Source of the DNA: Oscillospiraceae bacterium MB24-C1 | Lineage (GTDB): Bacteria > Bacillota > Clostridia > Oscillospirales > Ruminococcaceae | DNA: 64,000 nt | Reading direction: 5' to 3' | Assembly (NCBI GenBank): GCA_030913685.1 | Contig: CP133187.1 | Coordinates: 868,001-932,000, forward strand | The notes under the pieces: generated by a model | What the model was told of the DNA's origin: nothing | The model's input: only the letters and a program-made list of their open reading frames with translations | Databases searched by the model: none | Translations under genes and position numbers: made by a program | Part shown: piece by piece, positions 34,389 through 45,180 of the stretch | Numbering within the stretch: position 1 is the first letter of the stretch | Layout of the letters: each line of letters starts with the position of its first letter

Positions 34389-34430
34389 GCCCTGACGTTC
34401 AATTGAACATCAGGGCATCAGCTTTTCTGT
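34389..34430. terminator. Terminator between tetR and glgA
   Basis: A near-perfect palindrome GCCCTGACGTTC (34389-34400) with GAACATCAGGGC (34405-34416) lies between convergent genes. It has T-rich sequence on the plus side and A-rich sequence on the other. Confidence 0.75.
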
Positions 34431-34507
34431 TTAAAAATGCTATATCAAAATACAACCTATAAACCGACGTAAGAACCAGTCAGCTAATTATTGATCATGA
34501 AGGATGA

Positions 34508-35947
34508 TTACGCTTCTTGAACACCTGTTAATGCACAATACACATCGAGATATTTTTTCGCCGAATTTCCCCAAGAAAAATCGCGGCTCATGCCGTTGCG
34601 GCGCGCCGCCCGCCACATCTGCTTTTGATGATACAGCGATAAAGCCCGGCGCAGCGCGTCCAGCATATCCCAGACTTCATAAGACTGAAACGTGACGCCG
34701 TTGCCCTCCCTCGTTTCGGGGTTGAATGGTATCACCGTATCTTTCAGGCCACCCACAGCGTGAACGACCGGAACAGTACCGTAACGCATGGCGATCATCT
34801 GAGCTAATCCGCAGGGTTCCGAACGGGACGGCATGAAAAATACGTCGGCCCCGGCATATATCCGGGAGGCCAAGGTCGGAGAAAAGCCAATTGAACAGCC
34901 CACCTTGTCGCTGACTCTAGCGCTCCAGTCTTGTATCATGGCTTCAAATTCTGAATCGCCCGAGCCGAGCACAACCAACTGCATATCCATCGTGGATATC
35001 TCATCCATCGCTTCACGGATCAGGCCCAGCCCCTTCTGCGGCGTCAGTCGGGTGACCATGCCGATAAGCGGTACACCCGAAATCTGTGCCAGACCCAGCT
35101 CCTTTTGCAAAGCGCGTTTGTTAAGGGTCTTAAACCGCAACGTCTCTAGGTCATATCCACAGGTCAGGTTTTGATCGGTTTTAGGGTTAAATAGCTCGGT
35201 ATCAATACCGTTGACAATGCCAACCAGCTTCTCGTTTCTAGCCTGTAAAATGTGATGCAACCCCGAGGAATAAAAGGGGTCAAGAATTTCCTTTGCATAG
35301 CTTTCGCTGACAGCAACAACTGTATCGGCACTTTCAATACCACCTTTTAAGATATTTAGGCAGCCATCATACATCAAGATGTCGCGAAAGGCCGCATCCA
35401 GCCCGAACACATCACCCAAAATATAGGGGTCGTATTTTCCCTGAAACTCAATGTTGTGAATAGAGATCACAGTGCGGGTACTTTCATACCCCTTTGTCTG
35501 TCGGTAGAATGCATTCAGATACAGGGGCACCAGTGCCGTGTGCCAGTCGTTTGCGTGAATCACGTCTGGGTAAAACCCGATGTGCGGCAAAACTTCGAGA
35601 ACCGCTTTGGAAAAAAATGCAAAGCGCTCTGCATCATCGCGTTCACCATATACGGAGGAGCGTTTGAAATACTGCTCGTTATCCAGCAAATAATAAGTCA
35701 CTCCGTTGTGTTCACCTTGAAAAATACCACAGTGACTTACCCGCCACCCTGAAGGCACTCCGATGCTGGTCACAAAGGTCAGCGTTTGGCGTAGCTGCTC
35801 CGGAATTTGTGCATACAGCGGCAGCACGACTCTGGCGTCCGCCCCCAATGCATTGAGGGCTGCGGGTAGTGAGCCCATTACATCGCCCAGACCGCCAACT
35901 TTGATAAATGGCAAAGCTTCGGCTGCCGCAAATAAAATCTTCTTCAT
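34508..35947 (-). CDS. glgA: Glycogen synthase (ADP-glucose type)
   Basis: 479 residues, GT5 glycosyltransferase with two Rossmann domains. It transfers glucose from ADP-glucose to the growing alpha-1,4 chain. The N-terminal ADP-glucose loop reads KVGGLGDV (residues 16-23) in place of the more usual KTGGLGDV. DVIHANDWHTAL, NIEFQG and the C-terminal PSRSEPCGLAQM and GGLKDTV motifs are intact. It is the last gene of glgB-C-D-A. Confidence 0.95.
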   Translation of the reverse strand: MKKILFAAAEALPFIKVGGLGDVMGSLPAALNALGADARVVLPLYAQIPEQLRQTLTFVTSIGVPSGWRVSHCGIFQGEHNGVTYYLLDNEQYFKRSSVYGERDDAERFAFFSKAVLEVLPHIGFYPDVIHANDWHTALVPLYLNAFYRQTKGYESTRTVISIHNIEFQGKYDPYILGDVFGLDAAFRDILMYDGCLNILKGGIESADTVVAVSESYAKEILDPFYSSGLHHILQARNEKLVGIVNGIDTELFNPKTDQNLTCGYDLETLRFKTLNKRALQKELGLAQISGVPLIGMVTRLTPQKGLGLIREAMDEISTMDMQLVVLGSGDSEFEAMIQDWSARVSDKVGCSIGFSPTLASRIYAGADVFFMPSRSEPCGLAQMIAMRYGTVPVVHAVGGLKDTVIPFNPETREGNGVTFQSYEVWDMLDALRRALSLYHQKQMWRAARRNGMSRDFSWGNSAKKYLDVYCALTGVQEA

Positions 35948-35981
35948 CTTATTCCCCTCTCGTTTCAGCCAAATACATTGG

Positions 35982-37091
35982 TTAGATCACCGCGTTTTTT
36001 TCAACGACAAAGGGATAGCTTTCACCGCCGTTAAACGAATGGCCTGTCGTCACCTGTACGTCCTTATCAAGAATGGCGTTGGACAGAGTGGAATCCCCCT
36101 CCAGAATACAGCCCTGCATCACAATAGAGTTTCGCACGAGAACACCTTTTCCGATGCGAACATCGCGAAACAAGATGCTATTTTCAACCATACCGTCAAT
36201 GTGGCAGCCGTCGGCAATCATACTGTTCGCTACGCGGCCGTATTCGCCGTACATGGTGGGAACCGTGTCTTTGATTTTGGTAAGGATATGTGTCTCGGAG
36301 TCCAACAGCTCCCTGCGGACATTGGCGTTAAGTAGGTCCATATTGGTACTGTAATAATCTTGAAGAGTGCGGATAGCGGAGAAATAACCTTGATATCGAT
36401 AGGCATAAAACCGTTGATTCAAAAATTTCTTAGCAATATAATCGCGGTTAAGATCCGACCAGCCATAGGTGGCCCCCTGATCCACCAGATCGAGTAACAC
36501 AGACTTATGCATAATAAAAATTTTTCGCAATAGCACAGCGGTTTCATTCTTGCTTCCCGTGTGGCATCGGGCGTCACATATGATGCCGTCCTCCCCCACC
36601 GAAACCTCCGTGTCGCCCTGACGTGGCTGACCCTCGTTGCAAACCACGGTCAAATCTGCGCCGGATTCGATGTGCTGCCTAAGCACCTGCCGAAGGTCGA
36701 CCGTGCAGACCAGATTGGCATCGGCCACAATAGCGTATTCCGGCAGCAACCGGGTCAGGTAAGTATGAAAGCTGGAAAGTGCCTCAAACCGGTTCTGATA
36801 ATGATAGCCTGATTCACTCATGAAAGGCGTAAGCAGCTTGAGTCCCCCATTTTTACGGCTTAAATCCCAGTCCTTTCCGGTTCCAAGATGGTCGGCAAGC
36901 GAGGAATAATGCTTACGGGCAACCACGGCGACTTCCGGTACCGAAGCGTGAACCAAATTGGATAACATAAAGTCGATCAACCTGTAACGCCCACCGAATG
37001 GCAACGAGCCCACCGTACGTTTTTTGGTTAGCACGCTGACGGTATCTTCTTTAAAAGAGTCACTGAACAAAATGCAAAAGGCGTTCATCAT
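35982..37091 (-). CDS. glgD: GlgD, glucose-1-phosphate adenylyltransferase paralogous subunit
   Basis: 369 residues of the nucleotidyltransferase family with a C-terminal left-handed beta-helix (hexapeptide repeats, such as [19 protein letters not shown]). The N-terminal pyrophosphorylase loop is degenerate ([16 protein letters not shown] instead of a GG-x-GxR loop), as in Bacillus/Clostridium GlgD. GlgD forms a hetero-oligomer with GlgC and raises its activity. It overlaps the end of glgC by 4 bases, so the two are probably made in a fixed ratio. Confidence 0.94.
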   Translation of the reverse strand: MMNAFCILFSDSFKEDTVSVLTKKRTVGSLPFGGRYRLIDFMLSNLVHASVPEVAVVARKHYSSLADHLGTGKDWDLSRKNGGLKLLTPFMSESGYHYQNRFEALSSFHTYLTRLLPEYAIVADANLVCTVDLRQVLRQHIESGADLTVVCNEGQPRQGDTEVSVGEDGIICDARCHTGSKNETAVLLRKIFIMHKSVLLDLVDQGATYGWSDLNRDYIAKKFLNQRFYAYRYQGYFSAIRTLQDYYSTNMDLLNANVRRELLDSETHILTKIKDTVPTMYGEYGRVANSMIADGCHIDGMVENSILFRDVRIGKGVLVRNSIVMQGCILEGDSTLSNAILDKDVQVTTGHSFNGGESYPFVVEKNAVI

Positions 37092-38305
37092 ATCATCTCC
37101 TTTTTCTCCACAGCGGAAATCATTTGTTTTGGCAATACAACCTGACCACTTTTAATCACCGCACCCTGTCCCACAACGGCGATGCCCCATTCTTCGCGGT
37201 TGGGATAATCCTCGGGGGAAGCGCCGACAATCGCGCCATCCTCAACAACGACATCGTCCGCCAGAATAGCATAGCGCACCTTGGCATTTTTACCAATACG
37301 GACATTTTTCATCAACACAGAATATTCTACGCTGGCGCCCTCACCCACCTCTACACCAAAAAATAGCACGCTGTAATTAAGCTGACCGTTCATTTCGCAA
37401 CCCTCGGTCAGCATAGAGTTGACTATTTGGGCTTCGCTGCCCACATATTGCGGCCGTGTAGACGCGTGTCGGGAATAAATGCGCCAGAGAGGGTCGCCCA
37501 AGTTCAGAGGAAGATTCGGGTTTAGAAGATCCATGTTGGCTTCCCACAATGACTCGATGGTGCCAACATCCTTCCAGTATCCCTGAAACGGATAGGCAAA
37601 TACCCGCTCGTCGTTTTTGATCATCGCTGGAATGATGTTCTTGCCAAAATCCTTGGAGGAGGTTGTGTCTGCTTCGTCCTCGATCAGATAACGACGCAAC
37701 TTCTCCCATGTAAAAATATAAATCCCCATTGAAGCCTTGGTGGATTTGGGTTGTTTAGGCTTTTCTTCAAACTCGTAGACCGAGAGATCTTCGCGGGTGT
37801 TCATGATGCCGAAGCGGCTTGCCTCTTCAATGGGTACATCCAGAACCGCAATTGTTATACCGGCGTCTTTTTCCTTGTGGAACGCGAGCATATTCCGGTA
37901 ATCCATTTTGTAGATGTGATCGCCGGACAGCACCAACACATACTCCGGATGATACTGCTCAATAAAGTTAATATTCTGATAAATGGCATTGGCAGTTCCC
38001 GCGTACCATTGGCTTGCTTCGCCGGAAACATAGGGTGGCAGAATACTGACCCCTCCGTTGAGCCGATCTAAGTCCCAGGGCTGCCCATTGCCTATGTAGG
38101 TATTGAGCTCCAGCGGTTTATACTGGGTCAACACACCAACAGTATCAATTCCCGAATTCGAGCAGTTGGATAACGTGAAGTCAATAATTCGGTATTTCCC
38201 GCCAAAGGGTACGGCGGGTTTTGCCCTTTCCTTTGTCAGGATGTGGAGTCGATTCCCCTGACCGCCCGCAAGCAACATGGCGATCATTTCTTTTTTAGCA
38301 GCCAT
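37088..38305 (-). CDS. glgC: Glucose-1-phosphate adenylyltransferase
   Basis: 405 residues. Makes ADP-glucose from ATP and glucose-1-phosphate, the committed step of glycogen synthesis. The catalytic loop [45 protein letters not shown] and [10 protein letters not shown] are present, followed by the beta-helix domain. The start at 38305 was chosen because AAAGGA lies about 11 bases upstream; an earlier ATG four codons away touches that site. It begins 8 bases after the glgB stop. Confidence 0.95.
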   Translation of the reverse strand: MAAKKEMIAMLLAGGQGNRLHILTKERAKPAVPFGGKYRIIDFTLSNCSNSGIDTVGVLTQYKPLELNTYIGNGQPWDLDRLNGGVSILPPYVSGEASQWYAGTANAIYQNINFIEQYHPEYVLVLSGDHIYKMDYRNMLAFHKEKDAGITIAVLDVPIEEASRFGIMNTREDLSVYEFEEKPKQPKSTKASMGIYIFTWEKLRRYLIEDEADTTSSKDFGKNIIPAMIKNDERVFAYPFQGYWKDVGTIESLWEANMDLLNPNLPLNLGDPLWRIYSRHASTRPQYVGSEAQIVNSMLTEGCEMNGQLNYSVLFFGVEVGEGASVEYSVLMKNVRIGKNAKVRYAILADDVVVEDGAIVGASPEDYPNREEWGIAVVGQGAVIKSGQVVLPKQMISAVEKKEMI

Positions 38306-38313
38306 CGTATATA

Positions 38314-40248
38314 TCATCCTTTCTGTTTGAGTGCTTGTGATTTGTGTCCAGCTTTTAAATTGACACCTTTTGATTTTAGCCCCGGCTTATAGAGAAAAAT
38401 GGTGGAAAAGGCCGGAAGTGTCAGAGTGATATGCTGTTTAAATCCGTGGAGCCCGCCCTTTTGTGCCATACAGCGTCCATTCTGCAGGCCTGTGCCACCA
38501 AATTCTTTTCGGTCAGAAGAAAAAACTTCGGTGTAATAACCGCGATTTGGCACGCCAAGCTGATAATCCACATGGGTCAGTGCGGAGAAATTACAGACCA
38601 CCAGCATCTTATTGCCAGCGTCATCTATGCGTATAAACGCGAGAACGTTGTTTTGGGCGTCGTCCAGACTGACCCACTTAAATCCTTCCCAAGAGTGGTC
38701 GTTTTGCCACAGCGTCGGCTGGCCGCGATAAAACAGATTGAGCTGCCTGACAAAATCCTGATGTTGCCGATGCTTGTCAAACTCAAGTAGGCACCAGTCC
38801 AGCTCGACATCCTCATCCCATTCCTTAAACTGGGCAAGCTCTGCGCCCATAAAAACCAGCTTTTTTCCTGGATGCCCATACATATAGCACAGATATGCCC
38901 GAAGATTTGCAAACTTGTCGTGATATTCCCCTGGGATTTTATCAACGAGCGTGCGTTTTCCGTGCACCACCTCGTCGTGGGAAAGTGGCAGCACATAATT
39001 TTCAGAAAAAGCATAGGTTAGAGGGAAGGTTAGCTTATTCTGCTCATATTGGCGAAAAAACGGATCGGTTGACATATAATACAGCGAATCGTTCATCCAG
39101 CCCATGTTCCACTTATAGTTAAAACCTAGGCCGCCCTTGTCTACCGGGCCAGTAACCATCGGCCACGAGGTGGATTCCTCGGCGATCATCATGATGCCTG
39201 GGAACTCAAGGAATGCTCTGGTATTTAATGCTTTGATGAATTCCACTGCCTCTAGATTGCCATTTCCGCCGAAGCGATTGGTCTTACACTCCCCCGCCTT
39301 GCGACCGTAATCCAGATACAGCATCGAAGCAACTGCGTCCACCCTCAGACCGTCCATATGATACTGTTCCAGCCAGTAGCAGGCGCTGGAAATCAGAAAG
39401 CTTCGCACCTCGTTTTTTCCATAATCAAAAATACGGGTGTTCCAATCGAGATGCTCACGCATCACCGGGTCAGCATATTCATAGCAACAGGTACCATCAA
39501 ATTCATACAGGCCGTGCGCATCCTTGGGGAAATGCGCAGGTACCCAATCGAGTAGCACACCGATTCCCGCCTGATGGCAGGCATCCACAAACGCCATCAG
39601 TTCTTTGGGCGTCCCATAGCGGGAAGAGGGGGCAAAATAGCCCGTCACCTGATATCCCCATGATTTGTCATAAGGATATTCACTTATGGGCATCAACTCA
39701 ATATGGGTGTAGCCCATATTTTTTATGTAGGGAATCAATTCTTCAGCTATTTTTGTATAATCCATGACATTGCCGTCGGGATACCTCCGCCAGGAACCGA
39801 GATGCAGCTCGTAGATATTCACCGGATCTTTATAAGGCGCCCGGCGCGATGCCATCCACGCCTCGTCATGCCACTCATAGCCCGAAAGTGTGTAGACCTT
39901 CGATGCGGTTCCGGGGCGGGTTTCACTGTGAAAAGCGTAAGGGTCGGCCTTCAAAAATGCCGCCCCCTGTTTGGGTACAATAACATATTTATAGGCGTCA
40001 TACTGCTTGACACCGGGCACTACACATTCAAATACACCACCCGAAGTGACGCAGCGAGCCTGATGCATATCAGGTGCCCAGTCACAGAAATCCCCCGTCA
40101 CGAAAACTTTTGTTGCGTTTGGTGCCCAAACACGAAACACACACTCGTTTTCTCCCAGATGAGCGCCCAAATATGCATAGCTTCGGTAATTGGTTCCCTC
40201 ATGGAATAAATATTCCGCGAGGTTTGATTTTTTGCTGGTTCGCTTCAT
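38314..40248 (-). CDS. glgB: 1,4-alpha-glucan branching enzyme
   Basis: 644 residues, GH13 with an N-terminal CBM48 domain ([21 protein letters not shown]). Catalytic landmarks are [16 protein letters not shown] (Asp nucleophile), [11 protein letters not shown] (Glu acid/base) and [12 protein letters not shown] (transition-state Asp). It makes alpha-1,6 branches in glycogen. The start at 40248 has GGGGAGGGTGG upstream. It is first in glgB-C-D-A, downstream of a promoter at about 40324-40352. Confidence 0.95.
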   Translation of the reverse strand: MKRTSKKSNLAEYLFHEGTNYRSYAYLGAHLGENECVFRVWAPNATKVFVTGDFCDWAPDMHQARCVTSGGVFECVVPGVKQYDAYKYVIVPKQGAAFLKADPYAFHSETRPGTASKVYTLSGYEWHDEAWMASRRAPYKDPVNIYELHLGSWRRYPDGNVMDYTKIAEELIPYIKNMGYTHIELMPISEYPYDKSWGYQVTGYFAPSSRYGTPKELMAFVDACHQAGIGVLLDWVPAHFPKDAHGLYEFDGTCCYEYADPVMREHLDWNTRIFDYGKNEVRSFLISSACYWLEQYHMDGLRVDAVASMLYLDYGRKAGECKTNRFGGNGNLEAVEFIKALNTRAFLEFPGIMMIAEESTSWPMVTGPVDKGGLGFNYKWNMGWMNDSLYYMSTDPFFRQYEQNKLTFPLTYAFSENYVLPLSHDEVVHGKRTLVDKIPGEYHDKFANLRAYLCYMYGHPGKKLVFMGAELAQFKEWDEDVELDWCLLEFDKHRQHQDFVRQLNLFYRGQPTLWQNDHSWEGFKWVSLDDAQNNVLAFIRIDDAGNKMLVVCNFSALTHVDYQLGVPNRGYYTEVFSSDRKEFGGTGLQNGRCMAQKGGLHGFKQHITLTLPAFSTIFLYKPGLKSKGVNLKAGHKSQALKQKG

Positions 40249-40323
40249 TTTTGCCACCCTCCCCGGGAACAATCATTTTCTTTGCCGTTTTTGAGATATG
40301 GCTCCCGACTACTTTTCATAAAT

Positions 40324-40352
40324 TTTATATTCTTATTATATAAACTTAACAA
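40324..40352 (-). promoter_or_regulatory. Probable promoter of glgBCDA
   Basis: On the minus strand TTGTTA (40352-40347), 17-base spacer, TATAAA (40329-40324). It lies about 75 bases before the glgB start. Confidence 0.58.
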
Positions 40353-40570
40353 AACAACATTTAACGCAAGAGGTTCTTTATGTAATATTTTACAATATAT
40401 TCGTGAGAATTAAAAGAGCTTTTTTACTTTTTGGGAATGAGTTTTAGCGACAACTATTCTAATTTTAATATGGCAGCTACTCGAATGATTAGCGAGTGGT
40501 GGTATGGCTATTAAAAGACTGTCGCAACCTCTGTTTTCGGCTCGAGATGGCGTTAAAGGGCGACCAACAA
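40353..40570. other. Spacer between divergent glycogen synthesis and breakdown genes
   Basis: Non-coding. No recognised regulator site or gene. The position between the two divergent promoters makes it the likely control site for both glycogen operons. Confidence 0.4.
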
Positions 40571-40599
40571 TTGAAAAAGACGGGAAATTATTGTATGAT
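40571..40599 (+). promoter_or_regulatory. Promoter of the GH13/glgP genes
   Basis: TTGAAA (40571-40576), 17-base spacer, TATGAT (40594-40599). The ribosome binding site GCAGGAGG follows about 15 bases later, so the 5' leader is very short. Confidence 0.72.
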
Positions 40600-40625
40600 C
40601 AAAGCTAAACTTGCAGGAGGCTATT

Positions 40626-42461
40626 ATGACCATTCAATTCGACTCTCGAAATGCGGATAGTAAAGCCCCCTTTGGCGCGGTCAAAACTGGCCAGCCTATC
40701 CATTTTTGTGTCCGTTGCGGGCACAATGATGCCGATGTGCGCATTATTGTGCGAAACGATGCCGACACTTTTGAGCAGCGTGTCGCGCTGTTACCTGCCG
40801 AAACTGACGCTGATGGGTTGACAGCATACCGCGGGACGATCACGCTTTATTCAGCGGATTTATATTTTTACCGCTTTGAAATCCGGACTCAAGAAACGCT
40901 TCTTTTCTGCGGCAAGAGCGATAGCCAACTGCAAACAGGAGACTGGCTGCCTGAGTGGCAGCTAACGGTTTACGAAGCCGATTTTACCACCCCTGACTGG
41001 ATAAAAGGCGGGGTGATGTATCAGATTTTCCCCGACCGTTTTGCCCAAAGCAACACATTCACGCCTTTGCCCATTTCGGGTGAGAGAATCCGCCGGGAGG
41101 ACTGGGGCGGTGTACCCCAGTCGGCTTTGGATACACCGAACTATGCCGCTAAGGACTTTTTTGGTGGTAGCCTGAAAGGTATCACCGAGCATCTCGATCA
41201 TCTCGAGGCGCTTGGCGTCACTTTGTTATATTTAAACCCTATTTTCGAGGGTCCGGAAAATCACCGCTACGGCACGGGCGACTATTTCAACATCGACCCA
41301 TGGCTAGGGCAAGAAGCAGATTTTACCGCGCTTTGCAAAGCCTGCGAATGCCGCGACATTCGGGTGATTCTCGATGGCGTTTTCAGCCACACCGGGGCGG
41401 ATAGCCGCTATTTCAACCGTTTCGGTCATTATCCTGAGACTGGTGCATTCCAGAGCAAAGATTCGCCTTATTACAGTTGGTATCAATTTGCCGAGTGGCC
41501 CAATGACTATGCTTGCTGGTGGAACTTTCCCAATTTGCCGGAGGTGGCGGAGGAAAACGCCGATTATGTTCGTTTTATTACTGGAAAAAAGGGCGTTTTA
41601 GCCCACTGGCAGACAAGGGGCTGCAAAGGCTGGCGACTCGACGTCGCCGATGAACTGCCGGAAGGTTTTCTTGACCGGATTCGCGCTGCCGTCAAAGCAG
41701 CCGATCCCGACGCCTTCATTTTGGGCGAGGTCTGGGAAGATGCCTCCAATAAAATTAGTCAGGGGCACCGGCGGCACTATCTGTTGGGGCAGCAACTGGA
41801 CAGCGTGATGAATTATCCCTTCCGCACTGCTATTATAGATTTTGCGTTAAGTGGAAATTCCGCCAAATTCCAAGATGAAATTCTAACGATTCTTGAAAAT
41901 TATCCGCAGCCTGCTATTGATGCGGCTATGAATATGCTCTCGACCCACGACACGGTGCGCATCCTTAATGAATTGGGCGTAGTACAACCTGTAGAAAGAA
42001 CACAAAAAGCCGGCCATATGCTCTCAAAAGAAGAATATGAAACCGGAAAGAACCGTCTGAAAATTGCCGCGTTTTTACAATTCACCCTCCCTGGCATCCC
42101 CAGTATCTATTATGGCGATGAGGTCGGGCTAACCGGTTTTGAGGACCCTTTTAACCGAAACTGCTACCCTTGGGGGCAGGAAGATTATGACCTGCTCTCT
42201 TTTTTTAAAACACTCTCAGCCTTTCGCAAAAGCCACCGGGACGACTTTTCGGCTGGATTTTCTCCGGTTTTGGAGAACTCGGGACTTTTCGCCTTCCGTC
42301 GCGGAAAAATACTGTGTATAACGCATTTTGGCGAAGAGCCACAGCCAATGACATTGGCAAAAGCGCCTATAATCTTATTTTCAGGTGGGGGAGTTGATCT
42401 GGAGGGAACGACGCTCCTGCTTAAAGCCCAAAGCTTTGTCGCATTGAAGATAACGGACTAA
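40626..42461 (+). CDS. GH13 alpha-glycosidase (neopullulanase/cyclomaltodextrinase-like)
   Basis: 611 residues. An N-terminal beta-sandwich domain (about residues 1-115) precedes a GH13 barrel with all catalytic residues: GWRLDVADEL (Asp nucleophile), ILGEVWED (Glu acid/base) and LSTHDTVR (Asp stabiliser). VMYQIFPDRFAQS at the start of the barrel is typical of neopullulanase/maltogenic amylase (GH13_20-like). It would act on maltodextrins or glycogen side chains, probably inside the cell because no signal peptide is present. The start at 40626 has AGGAGG 5-6 bases upstream. It is followed by glgP after 60 bases, so the two are probably co-transcribed. Confidence 0.9.
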   Translation: MTIQFDSRNADSKAPFGAVKTGQPIHFCVRCGHNDADVRIIVRNDADTFEQRVALLPAETDADGLTAYRGTITLYSADLYFYRFEIRTQETLLFCGKSDSQLQTGDWLPEWQLTVYEADFTTPDWIKGGVMYQIFPDRFAQSNTFTPLPISGERIRREDWGGVPQSALDTPNYAAKDFFGGSLKGITEHLDHLEALGVTLLYLNPIFEGPENHRYGTGDYFNIDPWLGQEADFTALCKACECRDIRVILDGVFSHTGADSRYFNRFGHYPETGAFQSKDSPYYSWYQFAEWPNDYACWWNFPNLPEVAEENADYVRFITGKKGVLAHWQTRGCKGWRLDVADELPEGFLDRIRAAVKAADPDAFILGEVWEDASNKISQGHRRHYLLGQQLDSVMNYPFRTAIIDFALSGNSAKFQDEILTILENYPQPAIDAAMNMLSTHDTVRILNELGVVQPVERTQKAGHMLSKEEYETGKNRLKIAAFLQFTLPGIPSIYYGDEVGLTGFEDPFNRNCYPWGQEDYDLLSFFKTLSAFRKSHRDDFSAGFSPVLENSGLFAFRRGKILCITHFGEEPQPMTLAKAPIILFSGGGVDLEGTTLLLKAQSFVALKITD

Positions 42462-42524
42462 CCAACCAAGGAAGTGCTATTGTTATTGACCTGAGCATAA
42501 ACCCATAGGAAAGGAATGAGCAAC

Positions 42525-44966
42525 ATGTTTCATATCAGTGAAGAAATGCTGCGGGAAAACCTGATCACCAAGCTGGAAACCCATATGGCCAAGGGCGTGG
42601 AGGATGCAAACCCTCAGGACATGTATCAGGCCCTCTCACTGCTAGCCAAGGATTATATTATAAAGAACTGGCTGAGAACCAATAAGTACTATCGTCACCA
42701 CGACGTTAAGCAGGTCTATTATTTCTCTCTTGAATTTTTACTGGGGAAGATGCTGCCCAAGCATCTGGATCGATTGGGTCTCACCGAAAAGGCTGAACAG
42801 GCGTTATCGGAACTCGGCTTCAATATCGAGGATATTTTGGCTTGCGAGCCAGATTACGGCCTTGGTAACGGCGGTTTAGGCCGCCTGGCCGCCTGTTTTA
42901 TGGATTCATTGGCGTCCTGCTCCTTTGCAGGCCATGGCATCGGTATCCGCTATAAGTACGGTCTCTTCAAGCAGAAGATCGTCAACGGCTATCAGGTGGA
43001 GGAAGCGGACGACTGGCTGGAAACTGAAAACCCGTGGGAAATTGTCAAAACCTCTGACACGGTGGAGGTGCCGTTTTACGGCAATGTGCGGGAAGAGTAC
43101 CACGATGGACGGATGTTCTTCATCCACGAGAATTACCAGACGGTTTTGGCCATCCCCTACGATATGCCTATGGTAGGATATGGAAACGGAGTTGTCAATA
43201 CCCTACGTCTTTGGAGTGCCGAACCCAAGGACGGTGACTTTGACTTTCAACTTTTCAGCAAGGGCGACTATGCCAGCGCTGTGGCCTATCGCCAGTCGGT
43301 GCGCGCCATTTCAGATGTGCTCTATCCCGATGACTCCCAGTTTGACAATCGGGTACTCCGCTTAAAGCAGCAATATTTCTTTGTTTGCGCCGGAATATCC
43401 AGTATCCTAAACGATTATTGTAAAAAAGGGCACAGCATCATGGATCTGCCCCGCTTTATTTCCATTCACATCAACGACACCCACCCCGCTCTTGCGGTTC
43501 CGGAGCTGATGCGCGTGCTGCTGGACATTCACGGCCTGGACTGGGACACGGCGTGGAACATCACCCGCAACGTCATTTCTTATACCAACCATACCGTCAT
43601 GCCTGAAGCACTGGAGGTTTGGCCCAAGGAAATATATCAAAGGCTTTTACCCCGAATCTATCAGATTACTCACGAAATCAACGAGCGTTTCTGTCATGAG
43701 CTGTGGCAGGTTTATCACTATGACCTTGACAAAATATCCCGCATGGCGGTGGAGGCCGACGGCTATATCAGGATGGCGCACATGGCCATTGTGGGAAGCC
43801 ACAGCGTCAACGGCGTGGCTCAGGTGCATTCACAGTTGTTAAAAAGCCAACTTTTTGCCGATTTTTATCAAACTTATCCGGCACGGTTCAACAATAAAAC
43901 CAATGGCATTACCCACCGTCGCTGGTTGATGACGGGAAATCCGCGCCTAACCGCGCTGCTTAATGACGCGGTTGGTCTTAACGTTGCGAAAACGCCCACC
44001 CATCTTGCTGAGATCACCAAGCAAGGGCTTGAGAAGGATGAGGGCTTTTTAAAGGCATTGGCTCATGTCAAAGCAGAAAACAAAGTAGAGTTTTCTGACT
44101 TTTTGAAAAAGGAACACGGCTTTTCGGTTGACCCTACCTTCCTGTTTGATTTTCAGGTGAAGCGAATTCACGCTTATAAGCGTCAGCTTTTAAACGCCCT
44201 CAAGATCTTAGATCGCTATTGGGCTATCAAGGAGGATGGGCGCACCGATTTTACGCCTACAGCGTTTTTCTTCGGCGGAAAAGCCGCGCCGGGTTATGCC
44301 TATGCCAAAAACGTCATCAAACTGATTCATTCCATCGCCGCACTGGTCAACAACGATCCCGCAGTTAGTTCCCTGATGCAGGTACTGTTTTTGGAAAACT
44401 ATAATGTGTCACTGGCGCAGCGGATCTTCCCTGCCGCCGACATTAGCGAACAAATTTCCACCGCCGGCACCGAGGCTTCCGGCACCGGAAACATGAAATT
44501 TATGCTAAACGGTGCGTTGACTTTAGGTACCATGGACGGCGCCAATATTGAAATTGCTCAGGCTGTAGGGCCAGACAATATTTTCACCTTCGGCCTTTCA
44601 GTGGATGAAGTCATGCGCGCCCGGCAAGAAAACAGCTACCACAGCGCCGAAGTCTATGCCTCGAACCATCGTATTAAGCGGGTGTTGGATACGCTGACCA
44701 ATAGAACTTTTGGCGACGCTTCTCCCGAAGAATTTCTCCCCATTTTTAATGCACTTGTCTTACAAAACGATTATTATTTTTATTTGGCAGACTTTGATTC
44801 TTATGTTAAAACAGCCGAAACAGCCGGTCGCATCTACCGTGAAGACCCTATGCACTGGCTTAAAATGTCTGCGGTCAATATTGCGCACGCAGGTCAGTTT
44901 TCAAGTGACGAAACGATCCGAGAGTATTCTAAAGATATCTGGAATATCCATCCAACCAAGTTGTAG
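42525..44966 (+). CDS. glgP: Glycogen/maltodextrin phosphorylase
   Basis: 813 residues, GT35. Releases glucose-1-phosphate from alpha-1,4-glucans with pyridoxal phosphate. Landmarks are YYFSLEFLLGKML, EPDYGLGNGGLGRLAACFMDSLA, the NNKTNGITHRRW segment, FDFQVKRIHAYKRQ, and EASGTGNMKFMLNGALTLGTMDGANIE, in which the Lys in GNMKFM binds PLP. The start at 42525 has AAAGGA 9 bases upstream; ATG at 42516 is the alternative and adds three residues. Regulatory sites of the animal enzyme are absent, as expected. Confidence 0.95.
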   Translation: MFHISEEMLRENLITKLETHMAKGVEDANPQDMYQALSLLAKDYIIKNWLRTNKYYRHHDVKQVYYFSLEFLLGKMLPKHLDRLGLTEKAEQALSELGFNIEDILACEPDYGLGNGGLGRLAACFMDSLASCSFAGHGIGIRYKYGLFKQKIVNGYQVEEADDWLETENPWEIVKTSDTVEVPFYGNVREEYHDGRMFFIHENYQTVLAIPYDMPMVGYGNGVVNTLRLWSAEPKDGDFDFQLFSKGDYASAVAYRQSVRAISDVLYPDDSQFDNRVLRLKQQYFFVCAGISSILNDYCKKGHSIMDLPRFISIHINDTHPALAVPELMRVLLDIHGLDWDTAWNITRNVISYTNHTVMPEALEVWPKEIYQRLLPRIYQITHEINERFCHELWQVYHYDLDKISRMAVEADGYIRMAHMAIVGSHSVNGVAQVHSQLLKSQLFADFYQTYPARFNNKTNGITHRRWLMTGNPRLTALLNDAVGLNVAKTPTHLAEITKQGLEKDEGFLKALAHVKAENKVEFSDFLKKEHGFSVDPTFLFDFQVKRIHAYKRQLLNALKILDRYWAIKEDGRTDFTPTAFFFGGKAAPGYAYAKNVIKLIHSIAALVNNDPAVSSLMQVLFLENYNVSLAQRIFPAADISEQISTAGTEASGTGNMKFMLNGALTLGTMDGANIEIAQAVGPDNIFTFGLSVDEVMRARQENSYHSAEVYASNHRIKRVLDTLTNRTFGDASPEEFLPIFNALVLQNDYYFYLADFDSYVKTAETAGRIYREDPMHWLKMSAVNIAHAGQFSSDETIREYSKDIWNIHPTKL

Positions 44967-44985
44967 CCTCCCTCAAGAGATAAAC

Positions 44986-45022
44986 ACGGGTATGCTGAAT
45001 TTTCGGCATACCTGTTTTTAAT
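44986..45022 (+). terminator. Terminator after glgP
   Basis: ACGGGTATGCTGAA (44986-44999) pairs with 45002-45015 through a 2-base loop, with two G-U pairs, followed by TTTTAAT. Confidence 0.82.
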
Positions 45023-45043
45023 ATTCTCCTGTGTGCAGTCATG

Positions 45044-45052
45044 TGATATAAT
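45044..45052 (+). promoter_or_regulatory. Extended -10 promoter of the bce operon
   Basis: TGA-TATAAT (TATAAT at 45047-45052) is an extended -10 element. A weak -35 (TTCTCC) lies 17 bases upstream. The transcript would have a leader of about 120 bases before the response-regulator gene. Confidence 0.55.
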
Positions 45053-45180
45053 AGTAGTAATACAGCTATGACACATTGCCTTATCCGCCTGCTTTCATCT
45101 TGACAAGGCAACGGTCCTACCCCTCACAAAGATCATTGTATTAAGGACATAGTCACAGAAAATTAAATGAGGAAACGTCA

